From Rhizobium sp. RU33A (GTDB lineage: Bacteria; Pseudomonadota; Alphaproteobacteria; Rhizobiales; Rhizobiaceae), in contig NZ_FTMQ01000007.1 in the NCBI RefSeq assembly GCF_900156055.1, positions 124,001 to 188,000 on the forward strand: DNA of 64,000 nt, written 5' to 3'. Below the pieces are notes generated by a model. That model made no database searches. It was not told the origin of the DNA and was given only the letters and a program-made list of their open reading frames with translations. Shown one piece after another: positions 8,110 to 15,669 of this stretch (the first letter of the stretch is position 1; each line of letters opens with the position of its first letter). The position numbers were made by a program, and so were the translations under genes.

Positions 8110-8250
8110 ATGGCGATGTCACATGCGATCGCGAAGTTGTTCGGTGAACCGAAGTCCTGGCGTTCTGTCGAGGTTTGCCGGCAGCGGATCGCGATGGCCG
8201 CCGCGACTGTTTCCATCGCCTTTATCGCGGTGCTCATCGTCACGCTGTAG
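8110..8250 (+). CDS. Possible 46-residue single-span membrane protein
   Basis: ATG 8110 is directly preceded by GGGAG and opens a 46-residue frame whose second half (about residues 28-46, AAATVSIAFIAVLIVTL) is one hydrophobic helix ending at the stop. The N-terminal half is basic, so a membrane anchor with the N-terminus in the cytoplasm is likely. No family is recognised. It stands alone between the EamA gene and rhaK. An antisense frame (8052-8243) exists but lacks a similar ribosome-binding site. The call rests only on start context and the hydrophobic helix. Confidence 0.35.
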   Translation: MAMSHAIAKLFGEPKSWRSVEVCRQRIAMAAATVSIAFIAVLIVTL

Positions 8251-8314
8251 GCTTAGGAACATCCGATCATCGAAGAGACGTTGATAGTTCGTGGTTGAGG
8301 GCCAGCGTTACGAT

Positions 8315-9688
8315 TTAGTTCTCTCCGGCCCTTGATCGCCATAACCGGGCATAATCCTCCAGTCCTTCAAGTGCGTTGCTAATGCTCCGCATTTTGACGT
8401 CGAGCGTGATTCCGGTCAGCAGGGCTGCGCCGATCGCGGTGCCTGTGGTCGCCGCCGATGCGTGCACCGGGCGCTTCGTCAGCGTGTGAAGCGCTCGAAG
8501 ATAGAGTTGATTGGCGGCAAATGGACCCTCGACGATAATCGGCCCCTTTGCTTCGATGAGATCGAGACAGGTCTGGGTCATCAGGGCTTCGTAGAGGCTG
8601 GCCGCGGCCAGTCGTTCGCTCACAGAGCCCGGCTCGTCGATCCAACGGACATGCGAATTCGGGAACGGGCCGGTACCCTTGACCACGCTCGGCAGGATCA
8701 TCGAACCTGCGTCGATCACCGCTGTCGCGGCAATCAGTTCCTCCTCTATGGGGACGACCGCCATGTCGCGGGTCAGAAGGTCCCATTCGCGGCCGCCCAT
8801 GAAGCGGGCCGAGGGAACCGCCTGACCATTGGCGTCGACATTCACGAGTGTATCGCGCGAAAGATCCAGTCTTTGCGGCTTGGCACCGACGCCGAAGCAG
8901 ATCACCCAGGTTCCCGTGGACACGACAGTGCAAGGGCTGCCGAAGCCGACGAGATGCGGCAATAGGGACGCGTTGGAATCGTGAAGGCCGCAATAGACGG
9001 GTACCGGGATCTTTAGGCCGATCGTGTCGGCCACCTCCGGTTTGATAGGCCCAAGGGCATCGAAAGCGGAGCGCAAGGGTGCCATCCGCTCGCGAATGCC
9101 AAGCGTGTCAACCAGCGTCGAATACCGCCCTTCAAACGGGTGCCAGAGGTCAGTGTGGCAACCAAGCGAGGTCCGCTCGTTGGCGACAACACCCGTCAGG
9201 CGGTAAGCCCAGTACTGCGGATAGGTGAGGATCGTTGCGACCTTGTCGAACTGGTCCGGGAAAGTTGTCTTCTGATAGTGTAACTGCGCCCCGACGTTCA
9301 GGCCCCCTGTGAGAGCTGGCGAGAAGGTTTCCGAAAAATGCGGCCGCAGCTTGCCATAGGCTTGGCTTGTGGCGTCTGGATAGAGATGTTCGTAGTCCAG
9401 AACCGGCATTGCCAGGCTGCCCTCGTCGTCCAGCAAGGCTGCCGATGCGCCATGCGTGGTGATCGACAAAGCGTCGAAGCCAGGTCCGGCGGCGAATTCC
9501 CTCAGAGACGCCAGCAGGAACGCCCAAAGCGCCTCGACATCGAAGTGCGGGTAGGGTGGGCCGGGGATGACCGCATTCGCGGTTTTTCGCACTGCCAGTT
9601 CGGTGCCGGTCATCCCATCCACCAGGACGACCTTGGCATTGGTCTTACCGATGTCGATGACGGCGATGCGTTGGAAAGACTGGCTCAT
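8315..9688 (-). CDS. rhaK: RhaK, FGGY-family sugar kinase of the rhamnose locus
   Basis: A 457-residue FGGY carbohydrate kinase. [14 protein letters not shown] (about residues 9-22) is the N-terminal phosphate-1 motif, [12 protein letters not shown] follows near 75-90, and [13 protein letters not shown] with a [10 protein letters not shown] stretch (about 235-270) marks the adenosine/phosphate-2 region. In R. leguminosarum, RhaK in this position phosphorylates the rhamnose-derived ketose and is also needed for activity of the rhamnose ABC importer. The chosen ATG (9688) overlaps the rhaU stop by ATGA; the longer frame from 9772 lies inside rhaU and is unlikely. It is last in the rhaSTPQUK transcription unit. 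Confidence 0.88.
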   Translation of the reverse strand: MSQSFQRIAVIDIGKTNAKVVLVDGMTGTELAVRKTANAVIPGPPYPHFDVEALWAFLLASLREFAAGPGFDALSITTHGASAALLDDEGSLAMPVLDYEHLYPDATSQAYGKLRPHFSETFSPALTGGLNVGAQLHYQKTTFPDQFDKVATILTYPQYWAYRLTGVVANERTSLGCHTDLWHPFEGRYSTLVDTLGIRERMAPLRSAFDALGPIKPEVADTIGLKIPVPVYCGLHDSNASLLPHLVGFGSPCTVVSTGTWVICFGVGAKPQRLDLSRDTLVNVDANGQAVPSARFMGGREWDLLTRDMAVVPIEEELIAATAVIDAGSMILPSVVKGTGPFPNSHVRWIDEPGSVSERLAAASLYEALMTQTCLDLIEAKGPIIVEGPFAANQLYLRALHTLTKRPVHASAATTGTAIGAALLTGITLDVKMRSISNALEGLEDYARLWRSRAGEN

Positions 9689-10008
9689 GGCATGTGAAAG
9701 ACGGGTTTCAGATCGACGGCCCAGGGCGAGTTGTCGGGGTTGGTGGCCATGATGTCGGCCATGTGCGCCCACCAGCGCTTCATCACGGGATGCGATGGCA
9801 GCGCCGCCATGCTGTGGCTCTTGGTCCGGGTCAGGACTCCGATCAGCAGGTTCGTCTCCGGATCGAGATGGATCGTGTAGTCGCTGATGCCGGCATCATG
9901 CAGCAGGTCGACGAGATCAGGCCAGATCTCGTCGTGGCGCTTTTTATACTCCGCCTCCATGCCCGCATTGAGTTTCATCTTGAAGACGTGGCGTTCGGTC
10001 TCGCTCAT
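9685..10008 (-). CDS. rhaU: RhaU, L-rhamnose mutarotase
   Basis: A 107-residue ferredoxin-like dimeric enzyme of the RhaM/RhaU family that interconverts the alpha and beta anomers of L-rhamnose. Family features visible are [22 protein letters not shown] near residues 9-30 (with the catalytic-site His22) and the C-terminal [18 protein letters not shown] region with the conserved tryptophans. It overlaps rhaQ upstream (ATGA) and rhaK downstream by 4 bases each, indicating tight translational coupling. In R. leguminosarum rhaU is needed for normal growth on rhamnose. Confidence 0.93.
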   Translation of the reverse strand: MSETERHVFKMKLNAGMEAEYKKRHDEIWPDLVDLLHDAGISDYTIHLDPETNLLIGVLTRTKSHSMAALPSHPVMKRWWAHMADIMATNPDNSPWAVDLKPVFHMP

Positions 10009-11015
10009 TGCGCGTTCCTCGCATGCTTGATCCGCCGCGCGACTATGGGGAGCGCAATGGTGATGATCAGGAGCAGGCCGATAAATATCGACATGACGAT
10101 GCCTGGCACGTTGAGCAGGCCAAGGCCGAAGGTGACGAGGCCCATGACGAAGGCGGCGATGACAACGCCGACGATGGTGCCCGAACCGCCGAGGATCGAG
10201 ACGCCGCCGAGCACCACCATGGTGACAACTTCAAGCTCCCACCCTTGAGCGATCGAGGGGCGGGTGGAGCCGAGGCGCGAGGTGAGACAAACGGCGGCGA
10301 TGCCGCTCATCAGGCCGGTCAGCAGGAAGAGGATGAACTTCACGCGCTCGACCGGGATGCCGGAGAAGCGGGCTGCCAGCGGGTTCATGCCGATGACATA
10401 GACGTGGCGACCGAAATTCGTCCGGTGCAGCAGGATGGCGAAGAGGCAGGCGACAACCAGGAACAAGACGAACTCGAATGAGATGACCCAGAAGACGTAA
10501 CCCTGGCCGAAGAAGGCAAAGTCCGCAGGATATCTGCCGAAGGCCTGATCGCCCAGCACGAGATAGGAAATGCCGCGGAAAAGGCTCATCGTGCCGATCG
10601 TCACGACGATTGAGGGCAGTTTCAGGCCGGCGACGAGCAGGCCGTTGAAGGCGCCACAGGCAAGGCCTGTGGCAATGCCGATCGCGACCAGCCCCGGTGC
10701 GCCGACGCCGAGCTGTGCTGCATAGCCCATGGCGGTCGAGGCAAGCGCAATGATGGCGGCAACCGAGAGGTCGATCTCTCCGGCGATTATCAGAAGGGCC
10801 ATGGCAAATGCGATCAGCGCCTTTTCGGTGAAGTTGAAGGTGGCGTCCGACAGGTTCCAGGCGTTCAGGAAGTAGGGGGAGGCCAGCGAATTGGCGATGA
10901 AGATCAGGATCGCCACGCAGAAGAGCAGGACTTCCCAGCTGCCGAGCAGTCGGCGCAACGGCGTTTCGAGACGGTCGGGGATGACGCGCTTTGTCTGTTC
11001 GGCTGCAGTGCTCAT
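10005..11015 (-). CDS. rhaQ: RhaQ, rhamnose ABC transporter permease
   Basis: A 336-residue inner-membrane permease of the RbsC/AraH type, with an N-terminal cytoplasmic stretch and about eight to ten helices. The conserved [11 protein letters not shown] region and the motif [18 protein letters not shown] (about 265-285) are typical of carbohydrate uptake transporter family 2 permeases; EAA-like glycine-rich cytoplasmic loops contact the ATPase. It pairs with RhaP to form a heterodimeric channel served by RhaT (ATPase) and RhaS (binding protein). It overlaps both neighbours by 4 bases. Confidence 0.92.
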   Translation of the reverse strand: MSTAAEQTKRVIPDRLETPLRRLLGSWEVLLFCVAILIFIANSLASPYFLNAWNLSDATFNFTEKALIAFAMALLIIAGEIDLSVAAIIALASTAMGYAAQLGVGAPGLVAIGIATGLACGAFNGLLVAGLKLPSIVVTIGTMSLFRGISYLVLGDQAFGRYPADFAFFGQGYVFWVISFEFVLFLVVACLFAILLHRTNFGRHVYVIGMNPLAARFSGIPVERVKFILFLLTGLMSGIAAVCLTSRLGSTRPSIAQGWELEVVTMVVLGGVSILGGSGTIVGVVIAAFVMGLVTFGLGLLNVPGIVMSIFIGLLLIITIALPIVARRIKHARNAQ

Positions 11016-12010
11016 GCGGTCACCTCCTTTCCGGCTGCGCGGTCGCGCAGAATGATACGGCCCTTCTTGGCTTCGGCCCGGGCGTTGAAGACAACGGCGA
11101 GTACGATGACGATGCCGGAGATCGCCATTTGGGCGAAGGGCGAGATGCCGATGACGGGCAGGGCGTTCTTGATGACGCCGAGGAAGAGTGCGCCGAGCAC
11201 CGTGCCAATCACGGTGCCGATGCCACCCGCAATCGAGATGCCGCCGATGACGCAGGCAGCGACGCTGTCGAGCTCGAAGCCGGCGGCGATATCGACATAG
11301 GCGACTGCATAACGCGAGACCCAGAGGTAACCTGAAAGGCCCGCCAGCGCACCGGATAGGACGAAAGCCAGAAAGCGGGCGCGACCGACATCAATCCCTG
11401 CATAGATGGCAGCCACCGGATTGCCGCCGGATGCATAGGTCGAGCGGCCGAAAGGGGTGCGGGCGAGGATGAAGCCGACCAGCAGGATGACTGCGATCGC
11501 GACCCAGGAGAGGATCGGCAAGCCCAGCACCGGCAGACGCGGGACGCCGAGAAAGTCCGGCTGCATCTGGTGGGCATTCACCCAGGCGCCGCCTGAGAGC
11601 ACGAAGCTCATGCCGCGATAGATGGTGAGCGTGCCGAGGGTCACGACGATCGGCGGGATCTGCAGCGCCCAGACGAGGAAGCCGTTGATAGCGCCGAGGG
11701 CGGCACCAATGCCAATTGCGATGAGAACGAGGAGCGCCAGCGGCAGGCCTGGATAGGTGCTGTCGAGCATGGCGACCGCCATGCCGGTAAAGGCGAGATT
11801 GGCGGCAACCGAGAGGTCGATCGATTTGGTCAGGATCACGACCATCTGGCCGAGCGCCAGGATGATCAGGATCGAGGTGTCGTTGAAGATCGTCACCAGG
11901 TTTTCAGGTGTCGCGAAATTGGGTGCGCGCGTGGTGAAGCTCAGGATCATGCCGATGATGATCATGCCAAGCAGCATTTCCCGGTTTTTAAAAAGGTTCT
12001 GCATTGTCAT
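11012..12010 (-). CDS. rhaP: RhaP, rhamnose ABC transporter permease
   Basis: A 332-residue RbsC-type permease, clearly a paralogue of RhaQ. It shows TRAPNFATPENLVTIFNDT near the N-terminus, IVVTLGTLTIYRGMSFVLSGGAW (about 130-150), and GGISIAGGIGTVIGTVLGA near 255-275, matching the glycine-rich ISxxGGxGTxxG cytoplasmic loop of CUT2 permeases. About nine membrane helices are predicted. It sits 3 bp downstream of rhaT and overlaps rhaQ by 4 bases, so the ATPase and both permeases are made in step. Confidence 0.92.
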   Translation of the reverse strand: MTMQNLFKNREMLLGMIIIGMILSFTTRAPNFATPENLVTIFNDTSILIILALGQMVVILTKSIDLSVAANLAFTGMAVAMLDSTYPGLPLALLVLIAIGIGAALGAINGFLVWALQIPPIVVTLGTLTIYRGMSFVLSGGAWVNAHQMQPDFLGVPRLPVLGLPILSWVAIAVILLVGFILARTPFGRSTYASGGNPVAAIYAGIDVGRARFLAFVLSGALAGLSGYLWVSRYAVAYVDIAAGFELDSVAACVIGGISIAGGIGTVIGTVLGALFLGVIKNALPVIGISPFAQMAISGIVIVLAVVFNARAEAKKGRIILRDRAAGKEVTA

Positions 12011-12013
12011 TCC

Positions 12014-13549
12014 TCACGCATTGCCGGTCGCGGCGCGCACGAGCGTCTCGGCCGTCAGGCCCTCGCGCTCGAAAATGCCGGCCTGCAGGCCCTCGCGCAT
12101 CACCATCACACGGTCCGACATGCCGAGGATTTCGGGCAGTTCCGACGAGATCATGATGATCGACAGGCCTTCGCTAGCGAGTTCCGAGATGAAGCCATGG
12201 ACGGCGGCCTTGGAGCCGATATCGATGCCCTTGGTCGGTTCATCGAGAATGATGACCTTGGGCGAGGTGGCGAGCCACTTGCCGATGACGACCTTCTGCT
12301 GATTGCCGCCGGACAGCGTGCCGACCGGAACCGACAGAGCGGCTGCCCGCAGGTCGAGCCGTTCGGCGAAACGGCGCGCAAGCTTCAATTCATTGGTTGC
12401 CTTCAGGAAACCTGAGACGGAGGTCCGGATCAGCGAGGGCAGGGACATGTTCTGGTAGATCGGGAGCTCGAGCGCCAGACCATGGCGACCTCGTTCCTCG
12501 GGCACATAGACAATGCCGGCTGTAATCGCATCGGAGGTGTTGCGAATGGTGATCTCGCGACCTTCGAGTTCCAACCTGCCGGACTTCGGCCTGTTGATGC
12601 CGAAGATCGACTGGCAGAGCTCCGATCGCCCGGCACCGATCAGGCCGTAGACACCGAGGATCTCGCCCTTGCGCAGGGTGAAGCTGATATCGCGGAATTC
12701 GGTTTCGTGGCTGTAGCCGCGGACACTGAGAACGGGCGCACCGATGACGGCTTCGACTTTCGGGAAGACATCGTGCACGTCGCGGCCAACCATCATCCGC
12801 ACGATCTCGTCCTGGGGCGTGTCTCTCAGAACGCCGGAGCCGACCATGCGGCCATCGCGGAAGACGGCATAGTTGTCGGCGATCTCGTAGAGTTCGTCGA
12901 ACTTGTGGCTAATGAAGAGGATGGCCTTGTCCTGGCGCTTCAGGCCCTCGACGATGCGGAAGAGATCGTCGATCTCCTTGCGGGAAAGGGCAGCCGTCGG
13001 CTCGTCCATGATGACGATGCGTGCGTCGACCGATAGCGCCCGGGCGATGGCCACCAGGTGGCGCTGGGCGATCGAGAAGTCCTTGAGCTTGGTGGTCGGG
13101 TCGATGTCGCTTTCCAGCGCCTTCATTAGGTCCCGAGAGCGATCGTTGATGGTGCGCCAGTCGATCAGCCCGAAGCGGGTTCGGGGGGCGTGGCCGAGAA
13201 AGATGTTTTCGCCGACGGTCAGTTCGTCGAACAGCACCGTCTCCTGATGGATGGCTGTCACACCTGCGTCGATCGCCTCCTGGGCGTTGGAGAAGGTGGT
13301 CGGCTTTCCGTCGATCAGGATCTCGCCTTCGTTCGGGCGATAGATGCCGGTCAGGATCTTGACGAGCGTCGACTTGCCGGCGCCGTTCTCGCCGATCAGC
13401 GCGGTCACCTTGCCCGGGTAGAGGGCGATGTCGACCTTGTCGAGCGCCTTGACGCCCGGAAAGATCTGGGAAATGCCCCGCATTTCGAGAATGGGTTCGC
13501 CAGCCGGGATCGCGCCCGCCGCGAGCTTGGCAGATTGAACGGTCATCAT
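12014..13549 (-). CDS. rhaT: RhaT, rhamnose ABC transporter ATP-binding protein (two fused ATPase domains)
   Basis: The 511-residue protein holds two ABC cassettes, as in RbsA/AraG. The N-terminal cassette has an intact Walker A (GENGAGKST, about residues 54-62), a degenerate signature (FSIAQRHLVAIARAL) and Walker B (IVIMDEPTAALS). The C-terminal cassette has a degenerate Walker A (GLIGAGRSEL) but a full signature (LSGGNQQKVVIGKWL) and Walker B (VIILDEPTKGID). This mixed degeneracy is normal for CUT2 importers. The ATG at 13549 and the one three bases on are both possible. The name follows the R. leguminosarum locus and is not the E. coli RhaT symporter. Confidence 0.93.
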   Translation of the reverse strand: MMTVQSAKLAAGAIPAGEPILEMRGISQIFPGVKALDKVDIALYPGKVTALIGENGAGKSTLVKILTGIYRPNEGEILIDGKPTTFSNAQEAIDAGVTAIHQETVLFDELTVGENIFLGHAPRTRFGLIDWRTINDRSRDLMKALESDIDPTTKLKDFSIAQRHLVAIARALSVDARIVIMDEPTAALSRKEIDDLFRIVEGLKRQDKAILFISHKFDELYEIADNYAVFRDGRMVGSGVLRDTPQDEIVRMMVGRDVHDVFPKVEAVIGAPVLSVRGYSHETEFRDISFTLRKGEILGVYGLIGAGRSELCQSIFGINRPKSGRLELEGREITIRNTSDAITAGIVYVPEERGRHGLALELPIYQNMSLPSLIRTSVSGFLKATNELKLARRFAERLDLRAAALSVPVGTLSGGNQQKVVIGKWLATSPKVIILDEPTKGIDIGSKAAVHGFISELASEGLSIIMISSELPEILGMSDRVMVMREGLQAGIFEREGLTAETLVRAATGNA

Positions 13550-13571
13550 GTGCTTACCGAATGAGTGAAAT

Positions 13572-13593
13572 CCCGGCGGCTTGAGCCGCCGGG
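13572..13593 (-). terminator. Intercistronic hairpin between rhaS and rhaT
   Basis: CCCGGCGGC (13572-13580) and GCCGCCGGG (13585-13593) form a perfect 9-bp GC stem with a 4-base loop, right after the rhaS stop and before rhaT. No T-run follows on the minus strand. Such hairpins after binding-protein genes usually protect the upstream mRNA or partly terminate, so that more RhaS than transporter core is made. Confidence 0.7.
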
Positions 13594-13608
13594 TCTGCTT
13601 CGCCGAGA

Positions 13609-14604
13609 TCAGAAGATCTTGGAGAATTCCTCGATGTTCGAGGCGTTGTAGACGAAGGGATCCGCCATGGCGGCTTCGCCACCGTCGCCAACCTTGATCT
13701 TGCCCATGCGGCCGGCTTCGATTTCTGAGCCGGGAGCCGCATCGGTTTCGCCCTTGGCGAGACGATAGGCGATCTGGGTGGCGGAATAGCCAAGGTCGAT
13801 CGGGTTCCAGATGGCGAATTCCTTGGTGGCACCCGACTGGATGGCGCCCGCCATTTCGGAGGGGAGGCCGAGGCCGGTGACGTAGACGTCGCCGATCTTG
13901 CCGGCATCTTTGACGGCCTGCGAGGCGGCGAGAACGCCAACCGTCGTCGGGGCGACGATGACCTTGACGTTGGTCTGCGATGTCAGGAGGCCGTTCGCTT
14001 CGCGGTAGCTTTTGTCGGCGAGGTCGTCACCATAAACGGTGGTCACGAGGTTGAGGCCGGGGAAGTCCTTCAGCTGTGCCTTCATTTCCTCGATCCAGAT
14101 GTTCTGGTTCGTGGATGTTGTGGTCGCCGACAGGATCGCGAAGTCGCCCTTACCATCAGGCAGGTGGTTGGCTGCGAGCTGCAGGCACATCTTGCCGATC
14201 AGCGCATTGGATGACGGGTTCAGGTGCATGATGCGGCCTTCAGGGGCGACACCGGAATCCCAGGAGATGACCTTGATACCACGGTCCATGGCCTTCTTGA
14301 GGGCCGGTACGACGGCGTCCGGATCGTTGGCGGAGATCGCGATGGCATCGACGCCCTGTGCGATCAGCGAGTTGATGACTTCGATCTGGCCTTCAGCTGT
14401 GGTCGAGGTCGGGCCGGTATAGATGACTTCGACGCCGCCGAGTTCCTTGGCTGCTTCCTGCGCACCCTTGTTGGCGGCTTCGAAGAAGCCGATGCCGAGC
14501 GATTTCACCACAAGTGCGATCTTCATGTCAGCTGCCTGTGCGGCAGAGCCCATGGTGGCGAGTGCAATGGCTGCACCGGCCAGCAAGATTTTCGTCAGTT
14601 TCAT
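13609..14604 (-). CDS. rhaS: RhaS, periplasmic rhamnose-binding protein
   Basis: A 331-residue periplasmic binding protein of the RbsB class. The signal peptide (MKLTKILLAGAAIALATMG, cleavage after AQA near residue 24) is followed by ADMKIALVVKSLGIGFFEAANKGAQEAAKE-like sequence, the first Rossmann half of sugar-binding proteins. DAIAISANDPDAVVPALKKAMDRGIKVISWDSGV near 85-120 is the classic ribose-binding-protein hinge region. It delivers L-rhamnose to RhaPQT. GGAGGAAGAC precedes the ATG. It is the first structural gene after rhaR; the hairpin at 13572 separates it from rhaT. The name follows the rhizobial locus and is unrelated to the E. coli RhaS activator. Confidence 0.92.
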   Translation of the reverse strand: MKLTKILLAGAAIALATMGSAAQAADMKIALVVKSLGIGFFEAANKGAQEAAKELGGVEVIYTGPTSTTAEGQIEVINSLIAQGVDAIAISANDPDAVVPALKKAMDRGIKVISWDSGVAPEGRIMHLNPSSNALIGKMCLQLAANHLPDGKGDFAILSATTTSTNQNIWIEEMKAQLKDFPGLNLVTTVYGDDLADKSYREANGLLTSQTNVKVIVAPTTVGVLAASQAVKDAGKIGDVYVTGLGLPSEMAGAIQSGATKEFAIWNPIDLGYSATQIAYRLAKGETDAAPGSEIEAGRMGKIKVGDGGEAAMADPFVYNASNIEEFSKIF

Positions 14605-14656
14605 GTCTTCCTCCCAGGTTGATGAACTGTTTTATTCTCCCTCCCGGCGCCTCCTC

Positions 14657-15469
14657 TCAAGCGACCGATGAGGTATCCTCCCTTGCCGATGAAGCCATCG
14701 GCCTCACGGTTATGAGCTTCACGCCGGCATCGGCGACCATGGCGGCCGCCTCGTCGGAAATTCCGTCATCGGTGATGATCGTCGAGACCTTGTCGAGCGC
14801 ACACAGGATCAGGCTCGACCGCTTGGCGAACTTGCTGGAATCGACCATGACGATCAGCTCTTCGGCCTGGCGCACCAGCTTCTGTTCGCTCTGGATGACC
14901 AGTGCATCCGATTCCATCACGCCGTGGGCGTTGATGCCCTGAGCGCCAATGAAGATGCGTCGGGCGTAGAAGTTGCGGATCGCATCATTCTCGAAGGGTG
15001 AGAGGATCAGGCTCTGGTCGCGATAGATCGCGCCGCCGGGAACCGAGACCGTGCATTTCGAGTGCTTCACCAGGTGCTCGGCAATGGCGAAAGAGTTGGT
15101 CATCACCTGCAGGCGGCGGGCCGACATGAAATGCACCATCTGGAAGGTGGTGGTGCCGCCGTTGATGATGATCGAATCCCCTTCTTCGCAGAGATCGACA
15201 GCTGCGCGCGCAATTGCGCGTTTCTTGTCGATATTGACCGATTCGGAAACGCGGAAGGGGCGTGCTGCGAGATTTCCAAGCTGCGGCGGGTGAACCGCTT
15301 CTGCGCCGCCACGGACGCGTCTCAGCTTTCCCTGCACATGGAGAGACGCGATATCCCTGCGGATCGTGGCTTCTGAAGCCTCGGTCAGCTCGGCAATATC
15401 CTGCACCGTGATCACAGGCTTTTCCTGGATCGCGCTCAGAATAATGCGATGGCGTTCGCGTTCGTGCAT
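14657..15469 (-). CDS. rhaR: RhaR, DeoR-family regulator of rhamnose genes
   Basis: A 270-residue DeoR/GlpR repressor. The N-terminal helix-turn-helix (about residues 4-57) reads RHRIILSAIQEKPVITVQDIAEL with EATIRRDIASL as the recognition part. The C-terminal DeoR sensor domain has GDSIIINGGTTTFQMVHFM (about 95-115) and GAQGINAHGVMESDALV. The phosphorylated sugar-binding fold suggests that a phosphorylated intermediate is the inducer. The start at 15469 is chosen because AGGAGG precedes it; the longer frame (15499) lacks this. It is divergent from rhaD, and a TTGACA-N17 promoter lies upstream. It is the first gene of the rhaRSTPQUK unit. Confidence 0.9.
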   Translation of the reverse strand: MHERERHRIILSAIQEKPVITVQDIAELTEASEATIRRDIASLHVQGKLRRVRGGAEAVHPPQLGNLAARPFRVSESVNIDKKRAIARAAVDLCEEGDSIIINGGTTTFQMVHFMSARRLQVMTNSFAIAEHLVKHSKCTVSVPGGAIYRDQSLILSPFENDAIRNFYARRIFIGAQGINAHGVMESDALVIQSEQKLVRQAEELIVMVDSSKFAKRSSLILCALDKVSTIITDDGISDEAAAMVADAGVKLITVRPMASSAREDTSSVA

Positions 15470-15487
15470 GGGGTCCTCCTGACGTTG

Positions 15488-15516
15488 ATTTATTCGCAAT
15501 GTTTTTACGCTGTCAA
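15488..15516 (-). promoter_or_regulatory. Candidate rhaR promoter (-35 TTGACA, 17-bp spacer)
   Basis: On the minus strand TTGACA (15516-15511) is followed by 17 bp and ATAAAT (15493-15488), close to the housekeeping sigma consensus and 18 bp before the rhaR start. One of the direct-repeat operators (15519-15534) abuts the -35. Confidence 0.6.
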
Positions 15517-15518
15517 TC

Positions 15519-15534
15519 AGAAACGATCAAAAAT
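15519..15534 (+). promoter_or_regulatory. RhaR operator candidate, copy 1
   Basis: AGAAACGATCAAAAAT, matching the copy at 15560 in 12 of the first 14 bases (AGAAAYGATCRAAA). It is placed just upstream of the rhaR -35. Direct repeats of this A-rich kind are common DeoR-family binding sites. Confidence 0.55.
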
Positions 15535-15559
15535 AATAATACTGCAGCGCAACATGAAA

Positions 15560-15573
15560 AGAAATGATCGAAA
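15560..15573 (+). promoter_or_regulatory. RhaR operator candidate, copy 2
   Basis: AGAAATGATCGAAA begins 41 bp (about four helical turns) after copy 1 in the same orientation and ends 4 bp before the rhaD -35 candidate. The phasing would place two bound regulators on the same DNA face, allowing both divergent promoters to be controlled. Confidence 0.55.
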
Positions 15574-15577
15574 TTGA

Positions 15578-15606
15578 TTGACAATCTGGCGAGGGCTGCG
15601 CGATAT
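15578..15606 (+). promoter_or_regulatory. Candidate rhaD promoter
   Basis: TTGACA (15578-15583), a 17-bp spacer and CGATAT (15601-15606), about 64 bp before the rhaD ATG. The -35 is perfect and the -10 is poor, as is usual for regulated rhizobial promoters. Confidence 0.5.
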
Positions 15607-15669
15607 CTGCCAACAAGATGGAGATGAGCCGGCACTGTCGGTTCATGAGATAATTGCAGGGAGGATGTC

